A DNA stretch of 64,000 nt from Zhengella sp020637775 (GCF_041397485.1 NZ_JAWKWO010000001.1:310001-374000), one strand, 5' to 3'; positions 43,444 through 53,029 are shown, numbered from the stretch's first letter. Made by a program: numbers and translations. The notes: generated by a model from the letters alone, not told the origin.

Positions 43444-44195
43444 AGCGGATTCTCCGAAAGGAATTGCAACGCCCGCTTCTTGAAGGTGCGGTCGCCGACC
43501 GACAGCATGTGATCGCGCCTCTCGATATCGAAGGCTTCACCGTGCGGCATCAATCCGGCCAGGCGGTGAGGCGAGCCGGCAATGTCGTCAACCGTGCCCA
43601 CGGCTACGAGGGCCGGCTGGGCGATGCGCGCCATGTCCTCTTCACTCAACAGGTCGCGCGAACGGGATATGCATGCGGCCAGCGCCTTGCGATCGCTCTT
43701 CGTCTGGTCGGCAAAGGCACGGAACATCCGTCCGCGCGGGTCGGCGATGGCTGCCGGATCGTCCGCCAGCAGGGCACGGGCGATCGGGTCCCAGTCGCCC
43801 ACCCCCTCCACCATGCCGTAGCCCAGCCCGCCCAGGATGACGGTGGCCACGCGGGCGGGCGCCTGAAGCGCCATGAAGGCCGTTATGCGCGCGCCCATGG
43901 AATAGCCCATGACATGGGACCGCGCGATGCCCAGATGATCGAGCAGGGCGACGGCATCGCCCGCCATGGCCTGCGGCGTGTAGGCCGCCGGATCGTAGAT
44001 CTTCGCCGACCGTCCGTGACCGCGATTGTCGAGGGCAATGGCGCGATAACCCGCCTGGTTCAGCGTCTGGACCCAGCCCGGCGTCACCCAGTTCACAGAA
44101 TGGGAGGACCCGAAACCGTGAATGAGCAGCACGGGATCGCCCTCGCCTTCGTCGATGAAAGCGAATTCATGGCCATCGTTGCTGAAATGAAGCAT
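43440..44195 (-). CDS. alpha/beta hydrolase (first of a coupled pair)
   Basis: A 251-residue alpha/beta hydrolase. It has LLIHGFGSSHSVNW, LDNRGHGRSAK, the nucleophile elbow GYSMGARI, and the catalytic histidine in ERRDHMLSVGD. It lies between the DUF192 gene and the partner hydrolase, overlapping the latter by 4 nt. The substrate is unknown. Confidence 0.9.
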   Translation of the reverse strand: MLHFSNDGHEFAFIDEGEGDPVLLIHGFGSSHSVNWVTPGWVQTLNQAGYRAIALDNRGHGRSAKIYDPAAYTPQAMAGDAVALLDHLGIARSHVMGYSMGARITAFMALQAPARVATVILGGLGYGMVEGVGDWDPIARALLADDPAAIADPRGRMFRAFADQTKSDRKALAACISRSRDLLSEEDMARIAQPALVAVGTVDDIAGSPHRLAGLMPHGEAFDIERRDHMLSVGDRTFKKRALQFLSENPL

Positions 44196-44215
44196 GCCGA
44201 AGCGATCCCGGATTG

Positions 44216-44716
44216 TCAGTTGCCGGACGTGACCAGCGGATGCCGGATGCGGCTGCCCGGACGGATGCCCGTCTTTTCGGCCATTCCTGCGTTCACTTCA
44301 AGCACGTAGCGGATCATCCCCCGCGACCGCAGCGGCGCCAGGGAAAACGGCTCGCCTCGCACGATGGAATCCACGGTGCCGTCGGCCCGGATGTAGATGA
44401 TGTCCAGCGGCAGGATGGTGTTCATCATCCAGAAGGCGCCGCGCACCTCCTGCGGGAACACGAACAGCATGCCGCGATCATCGGGCATGGACTTGCGGAA
44501 CATCAGCCCGGTGCTGCGCTCCGCCGGATCGTCGGCCACCTCGATGTCAAAGGCGAATTCGCCCTTGTCCGTCGTGACATTCAGCGGCACAGGATTGACC
44601 TCCAGAACCTGGGGTCGGCCTTCGGCTCCCGCATCGCGGGCGTAAGTGGCGGCAGGAACGGAAAATGCCAGCAGCAATGCCGCCAGACAGGTACGCAACA
44701 GGGTCGAACGCGGCAT
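44216..44716 (-). CDS. DUF192 family exported protein
   Basis: A 166-residue protein with a signal peptide (about 1-27, ending in TYA) and the DUF192 core: STGLMFRKSMPDDRGMLFVFP, FWMMNTILPLDIIYI and MIRYVLEVNAGMAEKTGI. The function is unknown. The start at 44716 gives the better signal peptide; a TTG directly at the end of the cold-shock gene is possible. It follows the cold-shock gene after 21 nt, an order I believe is shared with other rhizobia. Confidence 0.9.
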   Translation of the reverse strand: MPRSTLLRTCLAALLLAFSVPAATYARDAGAEGRPQVLEVNPVPLNVTTDKGEFAFDIEVADDPAERSTGLMFRKSMPDDRGMLFVFPQEVRGAFWMMNTILPLDIIYIRADGTVDSIVRGEPFSLAPLRSRGMIRYVLEVNAGMAEKTGIRPGSRIRHPLVTSGN

Positions 44717-44737
44717 TGACGTGCTTTCGTTTGGCAA

Positions 44738-45319
44738 TCAGTTCGGAATGATCGGCGTTCCGAGGTCGGGATGGATTTCGGCGGCCATGAGGCCCTTTTC
44801 ACCGCGGCCGAAACGCACGAGCACGACCTGTCCGGGCCGCAATTCGGCAATGCCGAAGCGGCGCAGCGTTTCCATGTGGACGAAGATATCCTCCGTCCCC
44901 TCGCCACGGGTCAGGAAGCCGAAGCCCTTGGTGCGGTTGAACCACTTCACCAGCGCCCGCTCCAGCCCGCTCTCGGGCGTGACGGAAACATGGGTGCGCG
45001 CAGCCGGGGCTTCCAGCGGGTGCACCGCCGTGGAATTGTCCATGAACAGGATCTTGAATGTCTGAAGGCCGCGATCCCCCGGCTTCACCAGCGCCGTCAC
45101 GCGTGCGCCTTCCAGCGCCGTCTGGTATCCGTCACGGCGCAGGCACGTGACATGAAGAAGAACATCGCCGAGCGCTGCCCGGTCCGGCACGATGAAGCCG
45201 TAACCCTTGGCAACGTCGAACCATTTGATGGTGCCGGCGATTTCCACCAGCCCCGCATCGCCCGCCGCGCATGAGTCGACATCCATACTCAGGTCAGTCT
45301 CGGAGGCTCTGTCCCCCAT
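44738..45319 (-). CDS. double cold-shock domain protein
   Basis: A 193-residue protein with two cold-shock domains (about residues 26-92 and 120-185) joined by a linker, a form common in Alphaproteobacteria. The RNP motifs are KGYGFIVPD with DVLLHV in the first domain, and KGFGFLTRG with DIFVHM in the second. The first is slightly degenerate. It should bind single-stranded RNA or DNA. An unusual GANTC-bearing inverted repeat lies upstream. Confidence 0.92.
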   Translation of the reverse strand: MGDRASETDLSMDVDSCAAGDAGLVEIAGTIKWFDVAKGYGFIVPDRAALGDVLLHVTCLRRDGYQTALEGARVTALVKPGDRGLQTFKILFMDNSTAVHPLEAPAARTHVSVTPESGLERALVKWFNRTKGFGFLTRGEGTEDIFVHMETLRRFGIAELRPGQVVLVRFGRGEKGLMAAEIHPDLGTPIIPN

Positions 45320-45350
45320 CCGGCCGCACCTTTCAACTAATAATACAAAC

Positions 45351-45368
45351 TGATTCTAAATTGAATCA
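45351..45368. promoter_or_regulatory. inverted repeat TGATTC-N6-GAATCA before the cold-shock gene
   Basis: TGATTC and GAATCA are perfect 6-bp arms with a TAAATT spacer. Each arm holds a GANTC site, the target of the CcrM methylase. It lies 31 nt upstream of the cold-shock gene start, in an AT-rich patch, and could be an operator or cell-cycle-methylated promoter. Confidence 0.45.
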
Positions 45369-45522
45369 TAACATCCTGTCTTGGTAACAAAGCAAGACCC
45401 CAGATGCGAATTCAAGGGGATTACGTCCATTGCACGCTTGAGGCGCGGTTGCGCAGCGCCATATGGTGCGGCGACGAAAGGCCAGGCATTCAGGCCGGCC
45501 GGCAGACAAGGAGACCCCGATC

Positions 45523-45978
45523 ATGCGCTTCCGCCACACGATGATCCGCATCACGAATATCGACAAATCGCTCGATTTCTTCTGCAACACGTTCGGGCTC
45601 GTGGAAACACGGCGGATCGACAATGACGCCGGCCGCTTCACGCTGATCTTTCTCGCTGCGCCGAAGGACGAGACAACCGCGCGCGAAACCCGCGCGCCGG
45701 AAGTCGAGCTGACCTACAACTGGCCCGGAGAGGACGGCTCGACGGAAACCTATACGGGCGGGCGCAATTTCGGCCACCTCGCCTATTCGGTCGACAACAT
45801 CTACGACACCTGCCAGCGGCTGATGGACAAGGGCGTGACGATCAACCGCCCGCCGCGCGACGGCTACATGGCCTTCATCAAGTCGCCGGACGGCATCTCG
45901 ATCGAACTGATCCAGGAAAACGGGCCGCTGGAGCCGCAAGAGCCCTGGAAGAGCATGGAGAATACCGGCACCTGGTAA
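45523..45978 (+). CDS. gloA: lactoylglutathione lyase (glyoxalase I)
   Basis: Converts the hemithioacetal of methylglyoxal and glutathione to S-lactoylglutathione. The 151-residue protein has the glyoxalase fold with metal ligands at His5, in the EVELTYNWPGED segment, in GRNFGHLAYSVDN and in GISIELIQ. The start at 45523 (MRFRHTMIRI) has AAGGAGA upstream. Length fits a single-domain gamma/alphaproteobacterial enzyme. It converges with the FAD oxidase gene. Confidence 0.94.
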   Translation: MRFRHTMIRITNIDKSLDFFCNTFGLVETRRIDNDAGRFTLIFLAAPKDETTARETRAPEVELTYNWPGEDGSTETYTGGRNFGHLAYSVDNIYDTCQRLMDKGVTINRPPRDGYMAFIKSPDGISIELIQENGPLEPQEPWKSMENTGTW

Positions 45979-45996
45979 GCCTGCCGGCACGACCTC

Positions 45997-46058
45997 TTCA
46001 GGCGGATGGCCCAAGGGCCTCCGTCGATCTTTTCAGGCGGATGGCCCAAGGGCCTCCG
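45997..46058. repeat. 27-nt direct repeat (period 35) duplicating the end of the FAD oxidase gene
   Basis: Two identical 27-nt copies (45997-46023 and 46032-46058). The second copy is the end of the FAD oxidase gene, encoding EALGPSA and its stop on the minus strand; the first copy repeats this after the stop. Each copy contains the hairpin GGCCC-TT-GGGCC. The event looks like a short tandem duplication. Confidence 0.9.
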
Positions 46059-47136
46059 CCAGGGCAGCGTCAGCCATTTCGTGGGCGATCGCAAAGGTGA
46101 TCTTGAAACCGCCGGTCGCCGCAACAATCCGGCTTTCGCCAAAGCGGCCGACCACCGGAGCGGCTGTCGGACCCTTCGGGCGCAGGCCGGCCCAGCGCTC
46201 CAGGACACGGGCTCCGCGCAATGCCGGCGACAGACGCAGCGCGCGCGAAATGACATCATCCAGCCGCTCGTCCGTGGACGAGGGGTCGCTCCAGAGCTTT
46301 TCGGAGGTGGAACCGACGGCGACACGGCCGTCGTCATGGGCAATGGCGTAGACGCCATCATCGTAGAGCAGCGGAAGGCCCGGATCGACGGGGCTTGAGG
46401 GCTGAAGGAGCGCGGATTGCCCCTTCACACCCGCCACCGGGGGCATGGATGGCATGAGCGTGGAGGATTGCCAGCCGGCCGACAGGATGACGGCTTCGCC
46501 ATGGACCGTGCCCCCGCCCGCAAGGCGGATCGCGCCGCCGGGCTCCACCCGCTCCACCGGGCATTGCTCGGCCAGCACGGCCCTGTCGCCAAGGGCGGCT
46601 TTCAGGACGGCACACAGCCGGCGCGGTGACACGCGGGCGCTCAGGGTTTCAATGCCGTAGCCGAAGGGGGCTGCGTCTTCCGCAATCCATCCCGGTGCCG
46701 GATTGGTGTCGACAACACGCCATGAAAAGCTGCGTCCATGCGGGCTGCCAGAGGGCCAGCGGGCGGCCGCCGCCGCCGCCCATGCCAGATGGCGTTCCCG
46801 CTGCGCCGCACTTGCCAGGGGCATGATGCGGCCGCTGCGGCGATAGCCGCAGGACAGGCCGGTGCCGGCTTCCAGCAAGGCGGTTTCATGCTCCAGGGCG
46901 AGCAGGCCGTCGAGTTGCACCTGCTTCTTGTGTGACCAGTTGACCGGCTGGTGCGGCATCAAGGCCCCGAGGTGGCCGTTCGACGCTCCGCCGCCGGCCA
47001 GACCAGCCTCCAGAAGCAATGGCCTGACACCCCGCCGCACCGCCTTGAGCGCGCACCACAGGCCGACGACACCGGCGCCCACAATCACGAGCGGAGCCGC
47101 GCAAGGGATATCGATTTTTGTTGAGGAATCCGGCAT
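46033..47136 (-). CDS. FAD-dependent oxidoreductase (DAO family), likely MnmC-type oxidase partner of MnmD
   Basis: A 367-residue flavoprotein of the D-amino-acid-oxidase family. It has the FAD-binding VIVGAGVVGLWCALKAVRRG at the N-terminus, and GLRPKGPTAAPVVGRF and ATGGFKITFAIAHEMAD at the end. It lies back to back with mnmD. In E. coli these two activities are fused in MnmC, where the oxidase removes the carboxymethyl group of cmnm5s2U in tRNA. A role as the stand-alone oxidase half is likely from context but not proven by motif. Confidence 0.82.
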   Translation of the reverse strand: MPDSSTKIDIPCAAPLVIVGAGVVGLWCALKAVRRGVRPLLLEAGLAGGGASNGHLGALMPHQPVNWSHKKQVQLDGLLALEHETALLEAGTGLSCGYRRSGRIMPLASAAQRERHLAWAAAAAARWPSGSPHGRSFSWRVVDTNPAPGWIAEDAAPFGYGIETLSARVSPRRLCAVLKAALGDRAVLAEQCPVERVEPGGAIRLAGGGTVHGEAVILSAGWQSSTLMPSMPPVAGVKGQSALLQPSSPVDPGLPLLYDDGVYAIAHDDGRVAVGSTSEKLWSDPSSTDERLDDVISRALRLSPALRGARVLERWAGLRPKGPTAAPVVGRFGESRIVAATGGFKITFAIAHEMADAALAEALGPSA

Positions 47137-47168
47137 GGTCTTTTCCGTTTGAACGCAAATGACGGGGA

Positions 47169-47909
47169 ATGCAATTGGCGCAGACGCCTCACGGGCAAAA
47201 CGGCAAGCAGGTCCATCCGCTGCAATGGGACGAGGACGGCCAACCCGTATCGGCGCTCTTCGACGATCCCTTCTGCTCGCGCGCCGACGGACCCGGCGAA
47301 ACGCGGCATGTTTTCCTGAAAGGCAACGGGCTTCCCGGCGCCTGGGCCGGTTCGCCCTATTTCTCGATCGCCGAACTGGGCTTCGGCACCGGCCTCAATT
47401 TCCTTGAAACCTGGGCTGCATGGCGGGCCACCCGGCCCTTCGCGGCGCAATTGTCCTTCACCTCCTTCGAGGCCTATCCGCTGTCTGCCGACCAGATGGC
47501 GCGCGCGCTGAAACGATGGCCGCATCTTGGCGAACTGGCCGAACGCCTGCTTTCCGTCCTGCCGTCGGAATGGCCGCCGCATGGCGAGGAGCGCCCGATC
47601 CGGCTCGACAGGCAAACGCAACTGATGATCGTCATCGGCGATGCCCGCGAAACCGTGGCACAATGGCCGGGCCGCGCCAATGCGTGGTATCTGGACGGCT
47701 TTTCCCCCGCCAAGAACCCCGAAATGTGGAATGAAGCGCTCATGCAGACCGTGCATGACAAGACAGTGCCAGGCGGCGGTTTCGCCACCTATACCGCGGC
47801 CGGTTTCGTGCGCCGCAACCTTCAGGCCGCCGGCTTCAAGGTGCAGACGGTCGCCGGTTTCGGCACGAAACGGGACATGCTGACAGGCCTGCGCAAAAGG
47901 CCTCTCTGA
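47169..47909 (+). CDS. mnmD: tRNA 5-methylaminomethyl-2-thiouridine methyltransferase
   Basis: A 246-residue SAM methyltransferase (MnmD, the N-terminal half of MnmC) that makes mnm5s2U at the wobble position. The SAM site is ELGFGTGLNFLETW, and the family signatures are WYLDGFSPAKNPEMW and GGGFATYTAAGFVRR. Length fits the stand-alone form. It starts 33 nt from the divergent FAD oxidase gene. Confidence 0.93.
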   Translation: MQLAQTPHGQNGKQVHPLQWDEDGQPVSALFDDPFCSRADGPGETRHVFLKGNGLPGAWAGSPYFSIAELGFGTGLNFLETWAAWRATRPFAAQLSFTSFEAYPLSADQMARALKRWPHLGELAERLLSVLPSEWPPHGEERPIRLDRQTQLMIVIGDARETVAQWPGRANAWYLDGFSPAKNPEMWNEALMQTVHDKTVPGGGFATYTAAGFVRRNLQAAGFKVQTVAGFGTKRDMLTGLRKRPL

Positions 47910-48156
47910 GGGTCTTCCGCGAAGCGCGGCCGTTCCCTTCCGTTTTCCACCGTTGTCGCCGCACACCGGAGAACCACCCAACCGGCTGCCGATTGCCGCA
48001 TACACCGGAACAGAGCCAAGGCCATTTGGCTGATATAGGCTATTTCTCTAATTTAGCAACTTATGATTATTTTCATTTTCGTTTTTCAATTAACGGATGT
48101 GTTACGGCTGATGGGTTACAAGGACTTTCAAGTATGCCAATCACGGGGGAAACGGA

Positions 48157-48375
48157 ATGAAGCTCACCCGGCGCGAACTTCTGTTCGGACGCAAAAAGGA
48201 CTATACCGGCGACGAATCCGGCGCGACGGCCATCGAATATGGCCTGATCGCCGGTCTAATCGGCGCTGCCCTGCTCACACCCGCACCCAGGCGCGTTGGC
48301 ATCCTCATTTCCACGAATATCCAGTGCGTCCGCGCCGGTCTCATGGGTTGGCCCAAACCGGCGTTGTGCTCATGA
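48157..48375 (+). CDS. Flp-type mini-pilin 1 with paired cysteines
   Basis: A 72-residue type IVb (Flp) prepilin-like protein. The leader LTRRELLFGRKK is basic, and the processing site is SG/ATAIEYG with the Glu at +5 and Tyr at +6, as CpaA/TadV peptidases need. The predicted mature part has 50 residues. The hydrophobic part is short and is interrupted by PAPRR. The tail carries Cys57 and Cys71, 14 apart. The start has GGGGGA 6 nt upstream. No tad genes are nearby, so assembly would need a machine coded elsewhere. Confidence 0.75.
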   Translation: MKLTRRELLFGRKKDYTGDESGATAIEYGLIAGLIGAALLTPAPRRVGILISTNIQCVRAGLMGWPKPALCS

Positions 48376-48431
48376 CCTCGCCGTTTCCAGTCATTCAGAT
48401 CGCAAACCATTCGCGGAATTCATTCCCGCTG

Positions 48432-48470
48432 ATTGGATGTCTGGGTGCTTGGGCGCGGTTTTCATCCAAT
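48432..48470 (+). repeat. inverted repeat between the two mini-pilin genes
   Basis: ATTGGATG and CATCCAAT are 8-bp arms with a 23-nt spacer, 27 nt before the second pilin gene. It could be a hairpin that tunes expression between the two genes. Confidence 0.4.
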
Positions 48471-48497
48471 GGCGCAGAAAACGAGTAAGTTTCGATC

Positions 48498-48713
48498 ATG
48501 ACACGCAGGGAATTCCTGTTCGGCCGAAGAAAGTTCATGGACGACCAATCCGGTGCGACCGCCATCGAATACGGCCTGATCGCCGCTTTGGTCTCGGTGG
48601 CCTTCTTTCTGCCACTCAGACGTTCAGGCCTGTGGATCGAGCGCAAATTCTACTGTATCCGCGCCGCCATACAAGGATTCGAGCCTGCGGCGCCCTGCTC
48701 GAAAGGCGGATGA
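48498..48713 (+). CDS. Flp-type mini-pilin 2 with paired cysteines
   Basis: A 71-residue paralogue of the gene 122 nt upstream. The leader TRREFLFGRRK and the processing site SG/ATAIEYG match it closely. The short hydrophobic part GLIAALVSVAFFLPL ends at RR, and the tail has Cys53 and Cys67, again 14 apart, with RR-G-I and C-(I/V)-R-A in the same places. This shared pattern shows that the unusual tail is real and not a frameshifted normal Flp. The function is unknown; a minor or modified pilin is likely. Confidence 0.75.
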   Translation: MTRREFLFGRRKFMDDQSGATAIEYGLIAALVSVAFFLPLRRSGLWIERKFYCIRAAIQGFEPAAPCSKGG

Positions 48714-48813
48714 CGCCAGAAGGCAGGGCGCGACCATGCGCCATGACTTGCCGGCAGGAAAACCTGCGCAAGCGGTCGGAATGCCCGTCGGAGATTGCCG
48801 CCGGGCATTGCGC

Positions 48814-50295
<1,482 letters not shown>

Positions 50296-50323
50296 GGTCG
50301 GCATGTTTCCGCTGGCAGCTTGG

Positions 50324-50611
50324 TTATTCGACGACTTTCGGCACAAGGAAGAAATTCTCTTCCGATGCCGGGGCGTTGGCGACGATGTCCGCGGCCTTGC
50401 CGCCATCGGTCACCGCGTCGGTGCGCTTCTTCATGTCCATCGGTATGACGGACGTCATCGGCTCGACGCCCGACACGTCCACTTCATCGAGTTGCTCGAC
50501 GAAACCGAGAATGGAATTGAGCTTGCCGGTCAGGGACGAGGCTTCCTCCTCGGTGACGGCGATACGGGCCAGGCGCGCGACGCGCTTGACGGTGTCGAGG
50601 TCGACGGACAT
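50324..50611 (-). CDS. gatC: Asp-tRNA(Asn)/Glu-tRNA(Gln) amidotransferase subunit C
   Basis: GatC (95 residues) is the small subunit that holds GatA and GatB together. It has the family start VDLDTVKRVARLARIAVTEEE, LNSILGFVEQLDEVD, and the ending EENFFLVPKVVE. It lies 28 nt upstream of gatA in the same operon. Confidence 0.96.
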   Translation of the reverse strand: MSVDLDTVKRVARLARIAVTEEEASSLTGKLNSILGFVEQLDEVDVSGVEPMTSVIPMDMKKRTDAVTDGGKAADIVANAPASEENFFLVPKVVE

Positions 50612-50748
50612 GCAAAAAGCTCCGGCGCGTGAGTGACAAACAGGATTTCCCCGGGCAGCGGGTGCGCCCGGGGCGTTTCACATCGGGCTATAAAGCCCCG
50701 GCGTGCCGGGCGCAACGGTCAATGACCGGCCGCCTGCGCGCAGCCGCC

Positions 50749-51456
50749 TTACAGTTCGACCGATTCCCCGATGCCGGGGATCAGGACATCGACGCCGGAG
50801 CCGTCCATGCCGGCGGCGAACTTCGAGGCGTCCGGCTCGATGATCGGGAACGTGCCGTAGTGGCAGGGAATGACGGTCGAGAACCTGAAGAAACGCTGGC
50901 AGGCCAGCGCGGCCACAGCACCGCCCATGGTGAAGCGGTCGCCTACCGGCACAAGGCCAATATCGGGCTGGTGCAATTCATTGATCAGCGCCATGTCGGA
51001 GAAGATGTCCGTATCGCCCATGTGATACAGTGTCTTTTCGCCCGGTGCATGCAGGACGAGGCCGAGCGGGTTGCCGAGATAGACATTGCCGCCGCCGCCG
51101 GTCTGCGCGGAGGAGGAATGCTGGGCATGGACGAATGTGGTGGTGAAACCGCCGCAATCGACCGTGCCGCCCTGGTTGCCGGGATTGAGCTTGTCCTGCG
51201 CCACGCCCTTGGCGGCAAGATACATGGCGATCTCGAAATTGGCGACCAGTTGCGCGCCCGTGGCCTTGCAGATTTCAACCGCGTCAAGCAGGTGATCGTC
51301 ATGGCCGTGGGTCAGCAGCACGTGGGTCGCACCCTCAGCCGGTCCTTCCCAGCCCTTGCCCCAGGACGGATTGCCCGACAGGAAGGGATCGATCAGGATC
51401 TTCGCGTCGCCAAACTCGACGCGGAATGCGGAATGGCCATACCAGGTCAGCTTCAT
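50749..51456 (-). CDS. UPF0173 metal-dependent hydrolase (metallo-beta-lactamase fold)
   Basis: A 235-residue protein of the UPF0173/YtkL group. The metal site is LLTHGHDDHLLD, with other ligands in the HMGDTDIF and PCHYGTF segments. The start MKLTWYGHSAFRVE is the family start. The substrate is unknown. It lies upstream of gatC with a gap of 137 nt and diverges from ruvX. Confidence 0.93.
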   Translation of the reverse strand: MKLTWYGHSAFRVEFGDAKILIDPFLSGNPSWGKGWEGPAEGATHVLLTHGHDDHLLDAVEICKATGAQLVANFEIAMYLAAKGVAQDKLNPGNQGGTVDCGGFTTTFVHAQHSSSAQTGGGGNVYLGNPLGLVLHAPGEKTLYHMGDTDIFSDMALINELHQPDIGLVPVGDRFTMGGAVAALACQRFFRFSTVIPCHYGTFPIIEPDASKFAAGMDGSGVDVLIPGIGESVEL

Positions 51457-51529
51457 CGGTTCTCTCCTCGCTTTTGACTGCGGGGAAGAATAGAACCCGG
51501 CGATGTCAAATCAATGTGGAGAATGACCG

Positions 51530-52018
51530 TTGACCGTGCTGACCATCGAGGAACTGGCCGTCGCGCTCAAGCCGGGCGACACGGTCGCCGGGCTCGATCT
51601 CGGCACCAAGACGATCGGCCTTGCCGTCTCGGACCGCTCGCTGGCCTTTGCCAATCCCCGGCCGGTGATCGAGCGCAAGAAGTTCACGCTCGATGCGCAA
51701 AGGCTTCTGGCGGACGCGCGCAAGGACGGCGTCGCGGCCTTCGTCATCGGCCTGCCGATGAACATGGACGGCAGCCAGGGCCCGCGCGTGCAGGCGACAC
51801 GGGCTTTCGTACGCAACATGGAAACGCTGACAGACCTGCCCTTCGTCTATTGGGACGAGCGGCTTTCGACGGTGGCGGCGGAACGGGCATTGCTGGAGAT
51901 GGACGTGTCGCGCAAGAAGCGCGAAACGCGAATCGATTCGGCGGCGGCGGCCTTCATCCTGCAAGGCGCGCTCGACAGGCTGCACGCCCTGTCGGGCGAT
52001 CACTCCGCCGGCGAATAG
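51530..52018 (+). CDS. ruvX: Holliday junction resolvase-like protein RuvX (YqgF)
   Basis: A 162-residue RNase H-fold nuclease (RuvX/YqgF), tied to processing of 16S rRNA ends and possibly Holliday junctions. The active-site motifs are GLDLGTKTIGLAVSD, VIGLPMNMDGS and DERLST, with the final Asp in ETRIDSAAAAFIL. The start appears to be TTG at 51530, with GGAG 8 nt upstream; a GTG two codons later is an alternative. Its 3' end overlaps the convergent DUF6105 gene by 19 nt. Confidence 0.94.
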   Translation: MTVLTIEELAVALKPGDTVAGLDLGTKTIGLAVSDRSLAFANPRPVIERKKFTLDAQRLLADARKDGVAAFVIGLPMNMDGSQGPRVQATRAFVRNMETLTDLPFVYWDERLSTVAAERALLEMDVSRKKRETRIDSAAAAFILQGALDRLHALSGDHSAGE

Positions 52019-52356
52019 AGGCCCTGCGGCGTTTCGTTCCTTTCGGGCAGCGCGGGCGGCCTGCGGCCTTCTTCGTCCCGCATCCGGCGGGCGGTCCACC
52101 AGGCGCGGATCTGGCGGCGGCGCCGGAAGGCGAACAGCGCCAGGATCAACACGGTGTCGAAGGCGAGCGCTTCCAGGACCAGCCAGGGGACCGTTTCCGG
52201 GGCGATGCCCAGCATGTCGCCATAGAGTTGGAACACGGCGTCATGGAGGGCGCGCGACAGGAAGATGGTACCGAAATTGATGTCATTGTAAGACAGGAAG
52301 TACCAAGCGCCGAGAAGGCCGACCGGCAAGGCCCAAAGGATCAGCACATAACGCAT
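52000..52356 (-). CDS. DUF6105 family membrane protein
   Basis: A 118-residue protein with two membrane helices (about 3-22 and 58-77) and a basic cytoplasmic tail (RRRRQIRAWWTARR). The segment LSYNDINFGTIFLSRALHDAVFQLYG is typical of a small rhizobial family that I recall as DUF6105. The function is unknown. Its ATG shares one base with the stop of the upstream gene (TGATG), so the two are translated together. It overlaps the end of ruvX by 19 nt. Confidence 0.8.
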   Translation of the reverse strand: MRYVLILWALPVGLLGAWYFLSYNDINFGTIFLSRALHDAVFQLYGDMLGIAPETVPWLVLEALAFDTVLILALFAFRRRRQIRAWWTARRMRDEEGRRPPALPERNETPQGLYSPAE

Positions 52357-52886
52357 CAGGGTCTTTCCTTTCCCGGTCCTGTCCGCCCGGACAGGGCAAC
52401 CAGCATGGAATCGTGGGCCGCGCTCACCGCCATGCGCTGCGCCACATCATCGTGCTGAGCACGACCGAACACGCGCAGGCCGGCCGTTTCGGCATGGACG
52501 GCGGCATAGCTCGCGCCGAGCGCGGCGACATTCGTCACAAGGACGCGCACCACGGTTCCGTCCACCATGACCGGCAGGGCAAGGAGGCTGGCGGCACACA
52601 GGAGGATGGCGCCCGCGAAGGCGGCATTGACCGGCGCAAGCCCGGCTTCGCCCGCAGCTTCCCCGTCATCCATGGCGATCACCACAAAGGCCCAGAGGAA
52701 GCCGGCCGCCACCGCGCCGCAGGCAGTGGCGAAGAACACATCGCCCATCGCCCCCACCGGCCCCTGCGGATCGAACGGCACGATGCCGAGAAAGCCGGCG
52801 GGGACCATGCGCAGCGCCGCCAGTGCCGCCAGAAGATGAACGGCCATCCAGAAAAAGCAGGTTGCAAAGGCGATCAGACGCGGCAT
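52356..52886 (-). CDS. membrane protein of unknown function
   Basis: A 176-residue protein with four likely membrane helices (about 5-27, 48-70, 85-105 and 112-130) and a polar C-terminus. I recognise no domain. It is translationally coupled to the DUF6105 gene by a TGATG overlap, so the two may form one membrane complex. Copy C of the TTGTTAA element lies upstream, between this gene and the AEC transporter. Confidence 0.75.
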   Translation of the reverse strand: MPRLIAFATCFFWMAVHLLAALAALRMVPAGFLGIVPFDPQGPVGAMGDVFFATACGAVAAGFLWAFVVIAMDDGEAAGEAGLAPVNAAFAGAILLCAASLLALPVMVDGTVVRVLVTNVAALGASYAAVHAETAGLRVFGRAQHDDVAQRMAVSAAHDSMLVALSGRTGPGKERP

Positions 52887-52936
52887 GGTTGCTCCGGTTC
52901 AACTCCCCTACAATCTGGACCCCGGCCGGACGAGGG

Positions 52937-52966
52937 GCAACGGAAAGCATTTGTTAAGGTTAACGG
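52937..52966 (+). repeat. copy C of the TTGTTAA intergenic element
   Basis: Begins GCAACGGAAAGC, then TTTGTTAAGGTTAACG; position-by-position agreement with copy B (36164) is 26 of 30 bases by my count. It lies 50 nt from the start of the minus-strand gene and 63 nt before the AEC transporter gene. Confidence 0.55.
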
Positions 52967-53029
52967 CGCCCGGCCGGCAGTGGAAAAGCCCGATTGCCGC
53001 GCCTGCAAAAGACCGGCATAAGCGCCGGC

